Source of the DNA: Labilibaculum sp.
Lineage (GTDB): Bacteria > Bacteroidota > Bacteroidia > Bacteroidales > Marinifilaceae
NCBI GenBank assembly: GCA_016342745.1
Contig: JAEINT010000023.1
Coordinates: 1 to 64,000, forward strand
Direction: 5' to 3'
DNA length: 64,000 bases
In this document: positions 29,997-39,640 of the stretch, in pieces
Layout: each line of letters opens with the position of its first letter
Position numbering within the stretch: the first letter of the stretch is position 1
Made by a program: the position numbers and the translations under genes
The notes under the pieces: generated by a model
Databases searched by the model: none
What the model saw: the letters and a program-made list of their open reading frames with translations, nothing else
Told to the model about the DNA's origin: nothing

Positions 29997-32900
29997 TTAT
30001 TCTATTTCCTCTTTACTTAGCATTTCTTCCAACATCATTTTTTCCTCATCCAAACCTATAGAATCCGATTCTACTGATGCGTTTTCGAATAGCTTTTCAC
30101 TCTCGGTGTGATCTGCACCTTCGAACTGAACTTTTACTTCTTTATTGATAATCTTCTCTTCGGCTTTCTTTTCGGCAGCAAGTAAAACATTTAATTTTTC
30201 TTGCGCTCTTTCCAAAATCCCATCCTCTTTCGAAGCATAATTGTCAACGATACTTTGTAAGGTATATCTAGCTTGAAAGGCATCATCTTTCTTTAAAAAC
30301 ACATCCGAAAGTAACAGAAAGCTCTCTGCCAACCAATAATGATGTGGAGAATTCATTTCGATAAACTGATTGATTTCTTTTTCGGATAAATCGTATTGCA
30401 TCTTATCAAAATACAATTTAGCCAATCGATATTTCGACTCAGCACCTTCTGTTGTTTGCGTTTCTTTTGCCAAAGCTTTAAAATCTGCAAGAGCTAAACT
30501 TTTATTTGCCATAGCTAAGTATGACTTAGCTCGTTTGTATTTTGCTTCTCGAATTAACTCTTCCTCGGCTTTGGTTATTTCTAGAACCACTGCCACTGCT
30601 TGGACCGTATTCTTATACTCTTCCAAAGCATATACAGAGCGCATGTAACCGATTTTTCCCAAGCTAACATTCTCTGGAATTTCGGCCATTTCATTCAATC
30701 TAGAGAACTGTGCTTTTGATTGCACGAAATTCTTTTTGCGATAATTCAATTGCGAGGCAGCCACCAATGCTTTTTCGGTAAACAAATTGTTTGGCTGATT
30801 TAGCACCTGCTCGAAACCTAATAAAGCCTCATCTAAATCATCCTGATTTAGGGCGGCATCGGCTTTGTAAAACTGTGCATTTAAGCGGAACATTCCATCT
30901 GGGAATTGACTTAAATAGTCGCCCAAAGCATTAATTCCACGCTCTGTTTCGCCCGACATGTACAATCTTTCGGCAGATATATATGACAAAGAATCTTTCT
31001 CAGAACTACGAATTACCCCTCCACCTTTAAACGACTCTGCAAAAGCAAAATACTCGTTTACCTTGTTCATGTCCACATATACATTCTTTAAGCCTGTAAA
31101 AGCACTTTTCTTTTCTTCGCTTTGCGGATATTTTATAACTACCTCTTTGTAGGACTCAATTGCCTTTGGATAATTTCTTGCATTGTAATTCAACTGCCCC
31201 AATTGCAATAATGATTTCGGAGCGAAACTACTTTTCGGGAATTTGGTAGCCAATTCTCGATATATTGAAACAGCAGCAGATTCATCATTCAACTTCACTT
31301 TTGCTTTTGCCAATTCATACAAGGCATCATCTAAATATTCCGATTCAGGATAAGATGCTCTCAATTGCTGAAGCAAACGAGCTTTCTCTTTTGAGTTTCC
31401 CATTAAACCAAGCGATAACGCTTGTTGATACAGTGCATAATCGGTATCCCAATTGTTTGCTGAAGCTGCTTTCCCATAATACTCGGCAGCATGATTGTAA
31501 TCTCTATTCAAAAAGAAACAATCGCCAATTCGGTTACAGGCATCAGAAACAAAATTACTTTTACCATCGGCCTGATTCACGAATTTGCGGAACCAATCGG
31601 ATGCTTGCTCATACTTATCTTGCTCGAAATTTGCATAGGCAATGTTGTAGTAAGCACGCTCGTAATATCCTGAAGAACCAGAACCTGGTGACAATATAAA
31701 CGCATCGTAAAGCTTTGTTGCTTTTTCAAAATCGCCCAAGCGATAATTTGCTTCGGCTTTCCAATAAACACATTCTGCAGCAATTTGAGAATTGTATATT
31801 TTATATTCCAATGCATTGTCGAAAGACTTTATCGCAGTAGCGTAATCCAACTGCTTCATTTGCTCTAAACCACGCAGCCAAGATACTCTTTGATATGCCT
31901 TTTTAATTTGTGGGGTTTTGTTGCTGATCTTATTCATGGAAGCCAATGCATCTCCATAATTTTTGGTTGTCATGTACACTTTCACCAAATAATCGTAGGC
32001 TTCATCATTACGATCAGAGCTTGGATATTTTTGCAAATAGGCATCAAAAGCCTTTATGGTTTCATTGAATGGCGAATAAGACAATTCATAAGTCAACTTC
32101 GCGTAATTGAACAAAGCATCTTGCTGCATGTTCTCGTCAAAATCCATTCTTGAGGTAGCGGAGAAGGCCGCTTTAGCGCCATTTTTATCACCCGATTGCA
32201 AATAACAATCTGCCAAACAATAATTGGCAACCATTAGCAATTCATCATCCTTGCCGCCTACTCTTTCAAATTGAACTACTGCCTCGGCAAACTGCTTTTC
32301 TTTGTACAAACAGTATCCGTAAGCAAATTTATCTTCTCTAGACAAACTCTTTTTTCCTTTATCAAGAAATGGAATTGCTTTTGTGTACTCTTTTAACTGA
32401 TAATGCGATAAACCAATCATTTTGGCAATCTCAGCACTACGTTTTACCGAAGTATCATCTAAAAATTGTGGAGCATAATCAATCACCTTATTGTATTTCT
32501 CTTGCAAATAATAAATCTGCGTGATGTAGTAAGGCACAATTGGCTTAAAAGTTTTGTTCTTTGTCAGTTTTTCAAAACCATTTAAAGCGGTTTGATAATT
32601 CTTATTCAGGTAAGCAATGTATGCGTAGTAATAATTTGCTGGCGCATTGTATTCTCCCGACACATCAATAATTTCAAATAGATATTTACGAGCTTCTTCC
32701 AATTTTTCACGTTGAAAATAGGCGTACCCCATTTTAAATTGGTACTCGGTGCGTTGATCAGTGGTTAACGAATAAGCATCAACTTTTTTGAACCACTGCA
32801 AAGCTGTTTTGTATTTTTTACTTCTGTATTGCTGTCTTCCCAATTGAAAATAGGCAGCTTGTTTTAAATTGCTTTCCGGATTCTTTTTAATAAAGGCTTT

Positions 32901-33182
32901 CATTTCTTGCTCGGCCTCGGGGCGAAACAATTCAATTGAACACCAAGCCATGTAAAAGGAAGCTTTAGTCGATCGGTCGGAATAAGAATCGTTCTCTTTC
33001 TTTAGAAAATCAGCAAACTCATGTCTTGCTCCACCATAATTTTTATTTTGGAACATTTCCATGGCCGACTGCCAAATCTGGTTACTACTCTTGTGTGTTA
33101 AGGATTTTTGGGCCTGAGCGGTAAAGCTCAAACATAAAAAGAGAAGGGATGCTAACATCCACAAACTAAATTTATTTCTCAT
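29997..33182 (-). CDS. Giant periplasmic TPR-repeat protein
   Basis: This 1061-residue protein has a signal peptide (LLFLCLSFTAQAQ) and then roughly 25 TPR/YbgF/BamD-like helical repeats throughout (YFQLGRQQYRSKKYKTALQWF, AYFQREKLEEARKYLFEII, LLQLGQLNYNARNYPKAIESY). An acidic C-terminal tail (about 1020-1061) ends in EKMMLEEMLSKEEIE. It is a protein-protein scaffold expected in the periplasm or at the outer membrane. It is the first gene of a two-gene unit with the plugless barrel. BamD-like repeats suggest a role in outer-membrane assembly or peptidoglycan linkage; this is inference. Confidence 0.85.
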   Translation of the reverse strand: MRNKFSLWMLASLLFLCLSFTAQAQKSLTHKSSNQIWQSAMEMFQNKNYGGARHEFADFLKKENDSYSDRSTKASFYMAWCSIELFRPEAEQEMKAFIKKNPESNLKQAAYFQLGRQQYRSKKYKTALQWFKKVDAYSLTTDQRTEYQFKMGYAYFQREKLEEARKYLFEIIDVSGEYNAPANYYYAYIAYLNKNYQTALNGFEKLTKNKTFKPIVPYYITQIYYLQEKYNKVIDYAPQFLDDTSVKRSAEIAKMIGLSHYQLKEYTKAIPFLDKGKKSLSREDKFAYGYCLYKEKQFAEAVVQFERVGGKDDELLMVANYCLADCYLQSGDKNGAKAAFSATSRMDFDENMQQDALFNYAKLTYELSYSPFNETIKAFDAYLQKYPSSDRNDEAYDYLVKVYMTTKNYGDALASMNKISNKTPQIKKAYQRVSWLRGLEQMKQLDYATAIKSFDNALEYKIYNSQIAAECVYWKAEANYRLGDFEKATKLYDAFILSPGSGSSGYYERAYYNIAYANFEQDKYEQASDWFRKFVNQADGKSNFVSDACNRIGDCFFLNRDYNHAAEYYGKAASANNWDTDYALYQQALSLGLMGNSKEKARLLQQLRASYPESEYLDDALYELAKAKVKLNDESAAVSIYRELATKFPKSSFAPKSLLQLGQLNYNARNYPKAIESYKEVVIKYPQSEEKKSAFTGLKNVYVDMNKVNEYFAFAESFKGGGVIRSSEKDSLSYISAERLYMSGETERGINALGDYLSQFPDGMFRLNAQFYKADAALNQDDLDEALLGFEQVLNQPNNLFTEKALVAASQLNYRKKNFVQSKAQFSRLNEMAEIPENVSLGKIGYMRSVYALEEYKNTVQAVAVVLEITKAEEELIREAKYKRAKSYLAMANKSLALADFKALAKETQTTEGAESKYRLAKLYFDKMQYDLSEKEINQFIEMNSPHHYWLAESFLLLSDVFLKKDDAFQARYTLQSIVDNYASKEDGILERAQEKLNVLLAAEKKAEEKIINKEVKVQFEGADHTESEKLFENASVESDSIGLDEEKMMLEEMLSKEEIE

Positions 33183-33393
33183 ACTACTTTTCGTGTGTAG
33201 GTAAAAAAAAGTTGATTATTATGACCATTAGGGAACTGACTTTCTAATCTATTTCCAAATCATAAAATCAGGCTTAAAGATATAAATAATCTGCAAGCTT
33301 ATCGTAATTCAAAACGGAGGAAAGAAAGAAAAATTGCACGCTTATTTGATAAAGAAAATGTGCAATAAGAAAGCTTCTGCTGAAATAATTTTT

Positions 33394-33401
33394 TAGATTT
33401 G
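33394..33401 (+). promoter_or_regulatory. Candidate -7 element of the FtsE-like gene
   Basis: TAGATTTG matches TAnnTTTG exactly, 42 bp before the ATG at 33443. No good -33 TTTG is seen 20 bp upstream. Confidence 0.45.
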
Positions 33402-33442
33402 TATGTCGACACACAAATTGAATATTCTAAAAAGCGAAATAC

Positions 33443-34156
33443 ATGTCCGAATCTGCTATCATTGAACTTAAAAATGCCATAATCCGTCAGGCGGATAACA
33501 TTATTTTAACTGATGTAAGCCTTGAAATAGGAAAAGGAGAGTTTGTTTACATTATTGGTAAAGTGGGTAGTGGAAAAACCAGCTTGATGAAAACTTTGTA
33601 TGCCGAATTGCCAATTAAAGATGGCGGCGGATCAGTTGCGGGATATTATCTCCCAATTATTAAGACAAAGCAAGTTCCTTTCTTAAGAAGAAAAATTGGC
33701 ATTGTATTTCAAGATTTTCAATTGCTTACCGATCGTAATGTGCACTCTAATTTGGAATTTGTATTGAAAGCTACTGGTTGGAAAAACAAAAAAGAAATTG
33801 ACAGCCGAATTGAAGAAGTTTTGGATAAAGTAAAAATGGGTAAGAAAGGCTACAAGATGCCTCATGAACTTTCTGGTGGAGAACAGCAGCGTATTGTTAT
33901 TGCGCGCGCACTATTAAATTCTCCTGATATTATATTAGCTGATGAGCCTACTGGAAATCTTGATCCAGAAACCTCTGATGAATTGGCTCAACTACTTATG
34001 GATATCAGTAAAAATGGTAGAACTGTTGTAATGGCAACTCACCAGCACGATTTATTAAAGAAATTCCCTGCACGTACCATCGAATGTAAAGACGGTAAAG
34101 TTATTGAGCTTTTTAATCCTGATACCGACGAAGAAGAAGAAATCGAGTTGGATTAG
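33443..34156 (+). CDS. ftsE: FtsE-like ABC transporter ATP-binding protein
   Basis: This 237-residue cytoplasmic ATPase has Walker A GKVGSGKT (39-46), Q-loop VFQDFQLL, signature LSGGEQQR, Walker [12 protein letters not shown]-loop LDPETS and H-loop ATHQH. Among ABC ATPases the closest resemblance is FtsE/LolD type. FtsE works with FtsX to activate cell-wall hydrolases at the divisome. Walker A departs from the usual GPSGAGKS/T form, and the acidic tail ([11 protein letters not shown]) is an extension. No ftsX lies beside it; Bacteroidota often separate the two. The assignment is likely but not certain. Confidence 0.75.
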   Translation: MSESAIIELKNAIIRQADNIILTDVSLEIGKGEFVYIIGKVGSGKTSLMKTLYAELPIKDGGGSVAGYYLPIIKTKQVPFLRRKIGIVFQDFQLLTDRNVHSNLEFVLKATGWKNKKEIDSRIEEVLDKVKMGKKGYKMPHELSGGEQQRIVIARALLNSPDIILADEPTGNLDPETSDELAQLLMDISKNGRTVVMATHQHDLLKKFPARTIECKDGKVIELFNPDTDEEEEIELD

Positions 34157-34218
34157 AAACAGCCTTTATCACTCCATACCCCTAAAAGGGCTTTCAAAAA
34201 AAATACAATTTTAATAAT

Positions 34219-34899
34219 TTGCGAGATAATACGCCATATAACAAAGAGTTTGAACAGCTGAAGTTAAAACACAGCTTACTGTTTCCTATGGCTTTTTTGT
34301 TTTTAATGTGGGCGGTTAAAATTTTTGAGTGGGGACTTGGTTTAGACTTTCATTTTCTAGGTGTATTTCCTCTTCATGCAAAGGGATTAATTGGCATTTT
34401 AACAAGTCCATTAATTCATAAAGATTTTAGCCATCTAATGGCCAACACGGTTCCTTTTGCCGTTCTTAGTTGGGGGATTTTTTATTTCTATCGCCCACTC
34501 TCCTATCGAATATTTATACTTTGCTACCTAACTTCGAATATTTTGGTTTGGATTGCAGCTCGGGAGGCTTACCACATTGGAGCAAGTGGTTTGGTTTATG
34601 CTTTTGCTTCTTTTCTATTCTTTAGCGGAATTATTCGTTACTACTACCGATTAATTGCCATCTCTTTTGTGGTGGTTTTTCTATATGGCGGTCTGTTTTG
34701 GGGCGTATTTCCAATATTAAATGATGTTTCGTGGGAAGGTCATTTATTTGGCGCATTTTCTGGTTTAATTTATGCTCTTGTATTTAGAAATGATGGCCCA
34801 CAAAAACCTGTTATTACCCTACCTGAAGATGATGATTCAATTCCTGAAGAAGTTTGGAATTCGGAATTACTTGAAGGTAAGGAACAGTTGAGGAAGTGA
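34219..34899 (+). CDS. Rhomboid-family intramembrane serine protease
   Basis: The protein is 226 residues and starts at a TTG (34219). The alternative ATG at 34288 would remove a charged N-terminal helix and part of TM1, so TTG is preferred. It has six membrane helices. Catalytic S123 is in HIGASGLVYAF, catalytic H175 in EGHLFGAFSGL, and N76 of HLMANT is the oxyanion-stabilising residue. The protease cleaves membrane substrates within or near the bilayer. The acidic C-terminal tail is cytoplasmic. It follows the FtsE-like gene by 62 bp and may share its transcript. Confidence 0.88.
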   Translation: MRDNTPYNKEFEQLKLKHSLLFPMAFLFLMWAVKIFEWGLGLDFHFLGVFPLHAKGLIGILTSPLIHKDFSHLMANTVPFAVLSWGIFYFYRPLSYRIFILCYLTSNILVWIAAREAYHIGASGLVYAFASFLFFSGIIRYYYRLIAISFVVVFLYGGLFWGVFPILNDVSWEGHLFGAFSGLIYALVFRNDGPQKPVITLPEDDDSIPEEVWNSELLEGKEQLRK

Positions 34900-35101
34900 G
34901 TTCAAATAACAAGGAATTAAGCTCCAAGTTATAAGGCCATATGGCTAAAGGAGAATCTCAATGCCCAAGCTTCAAGTTGAAAGAAAAACATTTAAGTCAA
35001 AATAAAAAACCTCACTCTTTCACTCTCCTGCAAGAGAAAAAATCAACTATACTCAATTACATTTTAGAATAAACGCTTACAGGTCTTCGACTCTGTCAGG
35101 T

Positions 35102-35140
35102 AAAAAAAATGGCATTCTAGCAAAAGCCAGAACGCCATTC
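35102..35140 (-). terminator. Intrinsic terminator of the M48 protease gene
   Basis: A 14-bp stem with two G-U pairs (35109-35122 with 35125-35138 region) has a TTTT loop, and eight T follow on the minus strand. It lies about 30 bp beyond the stop at 35171. Confidence 0.85.
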
Positions 35141-35170
35141 TTCTAATTCTTTATATTTTCTCGAAACACC

Positions 35171-35971
35171 TTATTTCTTATAGTATTTCATTGCTTCTGG
35201 CATAAAAGCTTTTAAATCTTTAACACGAGTATCATCAGCAGGGTGAGTAGACAAAAACTCTGGTGGTTTTTGGCCTCCACCTTCGCCCATTCTCGTCCAA
35301 AATGCCACTGCTTCTTCTGGATTATAGCCTGCCATAGCCATAAATATTAAGCCCATTTTATCCGCTTCTGTTTCATGAGAACGCGAGAATGGTAACATTA
35401 CTCCAACATTTGAAGCTGCTCCAAAAGCAGTCATCCAAATTTGCTGAGTTTCTGCTGGCTTTTCGTTAAGTGCAATCGCTAATCCTTGACCCAATGCCTG
35501 AATTCCCATTTGCTGACTCATTCGTTCGTTACCATGACGAGCAATGGCATGGGCAATTTCGTGTCCCATTACAACGGCCAAACCTGTTTCAGTTTGTGTG
35601 TAAGGCAATATTCCAGTATAGAAAACAACCTTTCCACCTGGCATACACCATGCATTTGGAGTCTCATCATCTACCAAATTAAATTCCCAAGCAAAGTTTG
35701 CAATACGATCGCTCATACCGTGCTCGTTCATAAATTGTTCTACTGCCTTGGCAATTCTTGCTCCACAAGATTTCACCATAGCTGACTGGTCTTTATTTGC
35801 AGATAACTTGCTTTCCGATAGGAATGCATCGTACTGCGTTAAACTAGTGGCAATCATGTCTTTTTCTGGATACAAATTCATTTGTTTTCTTCCAGTAATT
35901 GGTACTGTTGCACATGCTGCTACAATCAGTAATAATCCTGACATTAGGATGTTACGCATGTTTTTTTTCAT
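35171..35971 (-). CDS. M48-family metalloprotease lipoprotein
   Basis: The protein is 266 residues with lipobox LIVAAC (lipidated C20), so it is anchored in an envelope membrane facing the periplasm. The zinc site is complete: H137, E138 and H141 (MGHEIAHAIARHG), with the third ligand E202 in SRSHETEAD. It resembles the BepA/YcaL/LoiP group, which trims or rescues outer-membrane proteins. Unlike BepA it has no C-terminal TPR. Single gene, with its terminator immediately downstream. Confidence 0.93.
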   Translation of the reverse strand: MKKNMRNILMSGLLLIVAACATVPITGRKQMNLYPEKDMIATSLTQYDAFLSESKLSANKDQSAMVKSCGARIAKAVEQFMNEHGMSDRIANFAWEFNLVDDETPNAWCMPGGKVVFYTGILPYTQTETGLAVVMGHEIAHAIARHGNERMSQQMGIQALGQGLAIALNEKPAETQQIWMTAFGAASNVGVMLPFSRSHETEADKMGLIFMAMAGYNPEEAVAFWTRMGEGGGQKPPEFLSTHPADDTRVKDLKAFMPEAMKYYKK

Positions 35972-36053
35972 AGTATTGATATTTTGATTTTTAGTTATTT
36001 TTCTTTCTATAAAGATTGTATAAATACTAGTTTTAATCGTGTTACAATCGTGT

Positions 36054-36211
36054 TACCGCTACGCGGTATCCTATCCACACTAAATCCATTTCCATTATCG
36101 TCGCGAAGAACAAACACTCCTTAATTAATATTTAATTACGCGACGTTTAATGTCCGTGACTCAATTCTCAGGGCGTTGCCCTGAGCTAAAATATTAAAGC
36201 CCTTCAGGCTT
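36054..36211. repeat. Cluster of REP-like short hairpins
   Basis: Three compact palindromes occur within 158 bp: TACCGC-tac-GCGGTA (36054-36068), CTCAGGGC-gtt-GCCCTGAG (36167-36185) and AAGCC-cttca-GGCTT (36197-36211). The last two are joined by an AT-only spacer. Short perfect stems with 3-5 base loops and no T run are typical of dispersed REP-like elements rather than terminators. The 59-kb region holds similar 6-3-6 hairpins. Confidence 0.6.
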
Positions 36212-36245
36212 AATAAACTACACCCAACTTTTTACTGCTAACAGA

Positions 36246-38369
36246 TTACTTAACACTTATCTCTGACAATTGTTTTAGCACGTCATTTGAATTTGTAACT
36301 GGTAATTTACAAGTTTTATTTTTACAAAGATAGAAAGTTGTTTGCCCATTTACATAACGATTTTGCAGCAAAGGCAAATTACTTTCCGTATTACTCCCAG
36401 AAATCAAGACATTGGGCAAAAATAATTTTTCGATTTTTTCTTTCTGCTTACTAGCATCCTCGCCTACAACCACTATTTCGATTGGCGGATTTGCAAACCA
36501 AAAATACAATTGTCCCCAATTAGAGTGATATGCTACAGACTTCTCTAGGCGGCTTTTCACATTCAAGAGCATCTGTTCGGCACGTTTTACATATCTCGTT
36601 TTTTCGAGGTAAGTTCCCACCAAAAACAGACTTTTGGCAATGGATGAGTTAGACGATGGAATTACATTGTCGATTAGCTCCATTTTACGTGCAATTAATG
36701 CCTCATCTTCGTCAGAGGTGTAAAAGAACATTCCTGATTTATCATCTGTAAAATGAACTAACACATGTTCGAGCAATTGGTTGGCCTTGTGCAACCATTG
36801 TTCGTCGAAGGTAGCCTGATAAAGCGCCACAAATGCCTCTATGGTAAATGAGTAATCGTCTAAAAAGGCATTAATTTTTGAGTTGCCATCTTTGTAATTT
36901 CGATGCAAATGTGCTTCACCTTTCCAAAGGTATTTTTGTATGAAATCTGCATTTTTTATAGCTACAGCGAGATATTTTTCATTTCCCAAAGCTTTGTAAG
37001 CATCAACATAGCCTTTAAGCATTAGTGCATTCCAGCTCGTTAGGGCTTTATCATCTAATCCAGGGCGAATTCTATCGGCACGCTTGTTTAATAATGCTGC
37101 TCTGCCCTTTTCCAGTTTCTCATCCAATTCCTTTTCTGATATTTTGTACTTCTTGGCTAATTTATTCTTATCAGCAGATATCATTAAAATATTTCCTTCT
37201 TCCCAATTGGCATGATCTGTAATGCCATAATATTCACAAAACAAATCGGACTCTTCCTTTAGTTGAGCTTCGACTTCGGCTTTTTCCCAAACGTAAAATT
37301 TACCTTCTACACCTTCGCTATCGGCATCGAGAGAGGAATAAAAACCGCCTTCAGGCAAAGTCATTTCTCGCTCAACAAAGTCTAAACTTTGCTCTATCAA
37401 CTGCTTGTACTCAGGAATTTTTGTTAATTGATAAGCTTCGGCATACAAACTGATTAACTGACCGTTATCGTAAAGCATCTTCTCAAAATGCGGCACTTTC
37501 CATATGGCATCGACCGAATAACGGGAAAAACCACCACCTACCTGATCGTAGATTCCGCCCATTGCCATTTTATCGAGCGTAAGCGTTACATGATCTAGTG
37601 CCGATTGATCTTTGGTTTGATGATAATATCGCAGCAAAAACTGCAAAGAATTGGGCAATGGAAATTTTGGCGCTCTGTTGTTTCCTCCCTCGCGACCATC
37701 GAACTCTTGTTTCCATTGACGATATGCTTTTTCTAAATCAGCTACAGTAAAATCGGAAGTCTCTGCTTTTAGCGTAATGATTTCGTTTTCACGGATTCCA
37801 TTCGCAATTTGATCGCCCACTGATTTAACTTTCTCAGATTCGGTAAGCCATGCATTTTGAATTCCTTGCAATACTTTTACCCAATCGTTCGGTCGAAAAT
37901 AAGTACCACCGAAAAATGGTTTACCATCGGGCATGGCAAAACAATTTAAGGGCCAACCTCCACTACCAGTCATCATTTGCACGGCATCCATATATATTTG
38001 GTCGATATCAGGACGTTCTTCACGATCGACCTTTATGCAAACGAAAAATTCATTCATGATTTTGGCTATTTCCTCATTTTCGAAACTTTCATGTTCCATT
38101 ACGTGGCACCAATGGCAGGCGGCATAACCAATGCTTACCAATATTACTTTATTTTCCTTTTTTGCTTTTGCCAAGGCCTCTTCACCCCAAGGATACCAGT
38201 TTACGGGATTGTGTGCATGCTGAAGCAAATACGGACTGTTCTCTTTTGCTAAGTTGTTGGTATGTTTGTGATTCATATTTTCCTTATGATTTTGGGCGAA
38301 AACAGTGCTATTTATCATCAATACGATGGCTAAAAAGGCTAAGACATTTGCATTTCTTACTGTTTTCAT
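36246..38369 (-). CDS. DUF255/YyaL-type thioredoxin-domain protein
   Basis: This 707-residue protein has an N-terminal signal peptide (MINSTVFAQ). The thioredoxin-fold DUF255 domain covers about 38-200 ([16 protein letters not shown]) with a CHWC redox motif (C85, C88). An (alpha/alpha)6-barrel-like region resembling N-acylglucosamine 2-epimerases follows ([39 protein letters not shown]). The family (YyaL; human SPATA20) is widespread, and its enzymatic function is unknown. The signal peptide places it in the periplasm, whereas many homologues are cytoplasmic. It is flanked by REP-like hairpins downstream. Confidence 0.9.
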   Translation of the reverse strand: MKTVRNANVLAFLAIVLMINSTVFAQNHKENMNHKHTNNLAKENSPYLLQHAHNPVNWYPWGEEALAKAKKENKVILVSIGYAACHWCHVMEHESFENEEIAKIMNEFFVCIKVDREERPDIDQIYMDAVQMMTGSGGWPLNCFAMPDGKPFFGGTYFRPNDWVKVLQGIQNAWLTESEKVKSVGDQIANGIRENEIITLKAETSDFTVADLEKAYRQWKQEFDGREGGNNRAPKFPLPNSLQFLLRYYHQTKDQSALDHVTLTLDKMAMGGIYDQVGGGFSRYSVDAIWKVPHFEKMLYDNGQLISLYAEAYQLTKIPEYKQLIEQSLDFVEREMTLPEGGFYSSLDADSEGVEGKFYVWEKAEVEAQLKEESDLFCEYYGITDHANWEEGNILMISADKNKLAKKYKISEKELDEKLEKGRAALLNKRADRIRPGLDDKALTSWNALMLKGYVDAYKALGNEKYLAVAIKNADFIQKYLWKGEAHLHRNYKDGNSKINAFLDDYSFTIEAFVALYQATFDEQWLHKANQLLEHVLVHFTDDKSGMFFYTSDEDEALIARKMELIDNVIPSSNSSIAKSLFLVGTYLEKTRYVKRAEQMLLNVKSRLEKSVAYHSNWGQLYFWFANPPIEIVVVGEDASKQKEKIEKLFLPNVLISGSNTESNLPLLQNRYVNGQTTFYLCKNKTCKLPVTNSNDVLKQLSEISVK

Positions 38370-38690
38370 TCCTCTCCTAATTTTTTACTTGATTAGTAAC
38401 AATTAAAGATAGAAATTATTTTTAATCATTTTAAATAAGGATAGGTGAATTCATCAAACTTATTCTACTTAGATGAAATATAGAAACAGATCCTACTTAA
38501 TGGTAGAGAATTATTGTGATAACGAATTGTAACAATTCAAATAACAAACTACACAAAACCAATTAAACTTATCTAACTCAAATTTTTATAAGTAATTTTA
38601 ATCGACTTACTTGGCCTATTGATAATAACCAACTTTATTGTCCACAAAACTTATATGATCATTTTAATTAAGCGTTTATTTCAGAACAAT
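38370..38690. other. 321-bp divergent intergenic region
   Basis: It lies between the divergent DUF255 and deacetylase genes and so should hold both promoters. No exact TAnnTTTG element was found. A small dyad GAATTG-taa-CAATTC (38524-38538) is the only structure seen. The deacetylase frame is open upstream to 38619, but only from a TTG. Confidence 0.4.
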
Positions 38691-39590
38691 ATGAGAGCAC
38701 TAATTTTCATTTTTCTATTAATTACTTCCTTTTCAATACATGCACAACCTGCCATAAGCTTCACTTTTGATGACGGCACGATGCAGGATCGTGGTGATTT
38801 CAAATTTGAAGATTGGAACAATATGCTCCTCAACTCACTTGATGACGCAAACATCAAGGCTGTTTTTTTTGTAAAAACCAAAGACAAGTCAGGTGATAAA
38901 GGGCAATATCTGATTAACTCGTGGAATGATAAAGGACATAAAATTGCTAATCACTCTTATTCTCACCCAAATTTCAATAGCAATAAAAATAGTGCGGCTA
39001 AATTCAAAGAAGACCTAATAAAAGCCGATTCATTAATCAGCAAATACAGCAACTATACTAAATTGTTCAGATTTCCTTATCTCAAAGAAGGAAAAGGTCA
39101 AGAAAAAATCGATAGTATTCGTAATATTATGAAAGAACAAGGCTATCAAAATGGATACGTTACAGTTGACGCATCAGATTGGTATATTGATAGTCGATTA
39201 CGAAAAAGATTAAAGCAAGAACCAAATGCAGATATTGAAGGGTTTAAAAAATACTATTTGGAACACTTGTTTGAGCGTGCTTCCTTTTATGAAAATCTCT
39301 CCTATGAATTGACCGGCCGACACATAAACCATACCCTTCTTTTGCACCACAATTTAGCGGCAGCCTTATTTTTAGATGACTTAATTGATATGTTTAAATC
39401 TAAGGGTTGGAAAATAATGTCAGCTGATGACGCCTATAATGATTCAATATATAAGCAAATACCAATTCATGCTGGAGAAAGTTTAATTTGGAGTTTGGCC
39501 AAAGACACTGGTAAGTTTGAGGAAAAACTAAGATATCCTGCTGAAGACAGCCGATATGAAAAAGATAAAATGGATCAACTCGGATTGTAA
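38691..39590 (+). CDS. Secreted polysaccharide deacetylase (NodB/CE4 family)
   Basis: The protein is 299 residues from the ATG at 38691, chosen because it gives a clean signal peptide (MRALIFIFLLITSFSIHAQ). ATG 38655 and TTG 38619 lie in frame upstream. NodB motif 1 is FTFDDGT (catalytic base D27, metal D28), and motif 2 is NHSYSHPN (metal H88 and H92). FRFPYLKEG is motif 3, and LLLHHN is the terminal His motif. The enzyme removes N- or O-acetyl groups from polysaccharides such as peptidoglycan, chitooligosaccharides or xylan. It is exported, and the substrate is unknown. It ends at a bidirectional terminator. Confidence 0.9.
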   Translation: MRALIFIFLLITSFSIHAQPAISFTFDDGTMQDRGDFKFEDWNNMLLNSLDDANIKAVFFVKTKDKSGDKGQYLINSWNDKGHKIANHSYSHPNFNSNKNSAAKFKEDLIKADSLISKYSNYTKLFRFPYLKEGKGQEKIDSIRNIMKEQGYQNGYVTVDASDWYIDSRLRKRLKQEPNADIEGFKKYYLEHLFERASFYENLSYELTGRHINHTLLLHHNLAAALFLDDLIDMFKSKGWKIMSADDAYNDSIYKQIPIHAGESLIWSLAKDTGKFEEKLRYPAEDSRYEKDKMDQLGL

Positions 39591-39596
39591 AACCGA

Positions 39597-39628
39597 AAAA
39601 ATCCCTGAAATTGAATTCAGGGATTTGG
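39597..39628. terminator. Bidirectional terminator between deacetylase and ABC/peptidase genes
   Basis: An 11-bp perfect stem (39599-39609 with 39616-39626) has a 6-base loop, with flanking A and T residues, between two convergent stop codons. Confidence 0.8.
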
Positions 39629-39640
39629 CATTAATTATCC

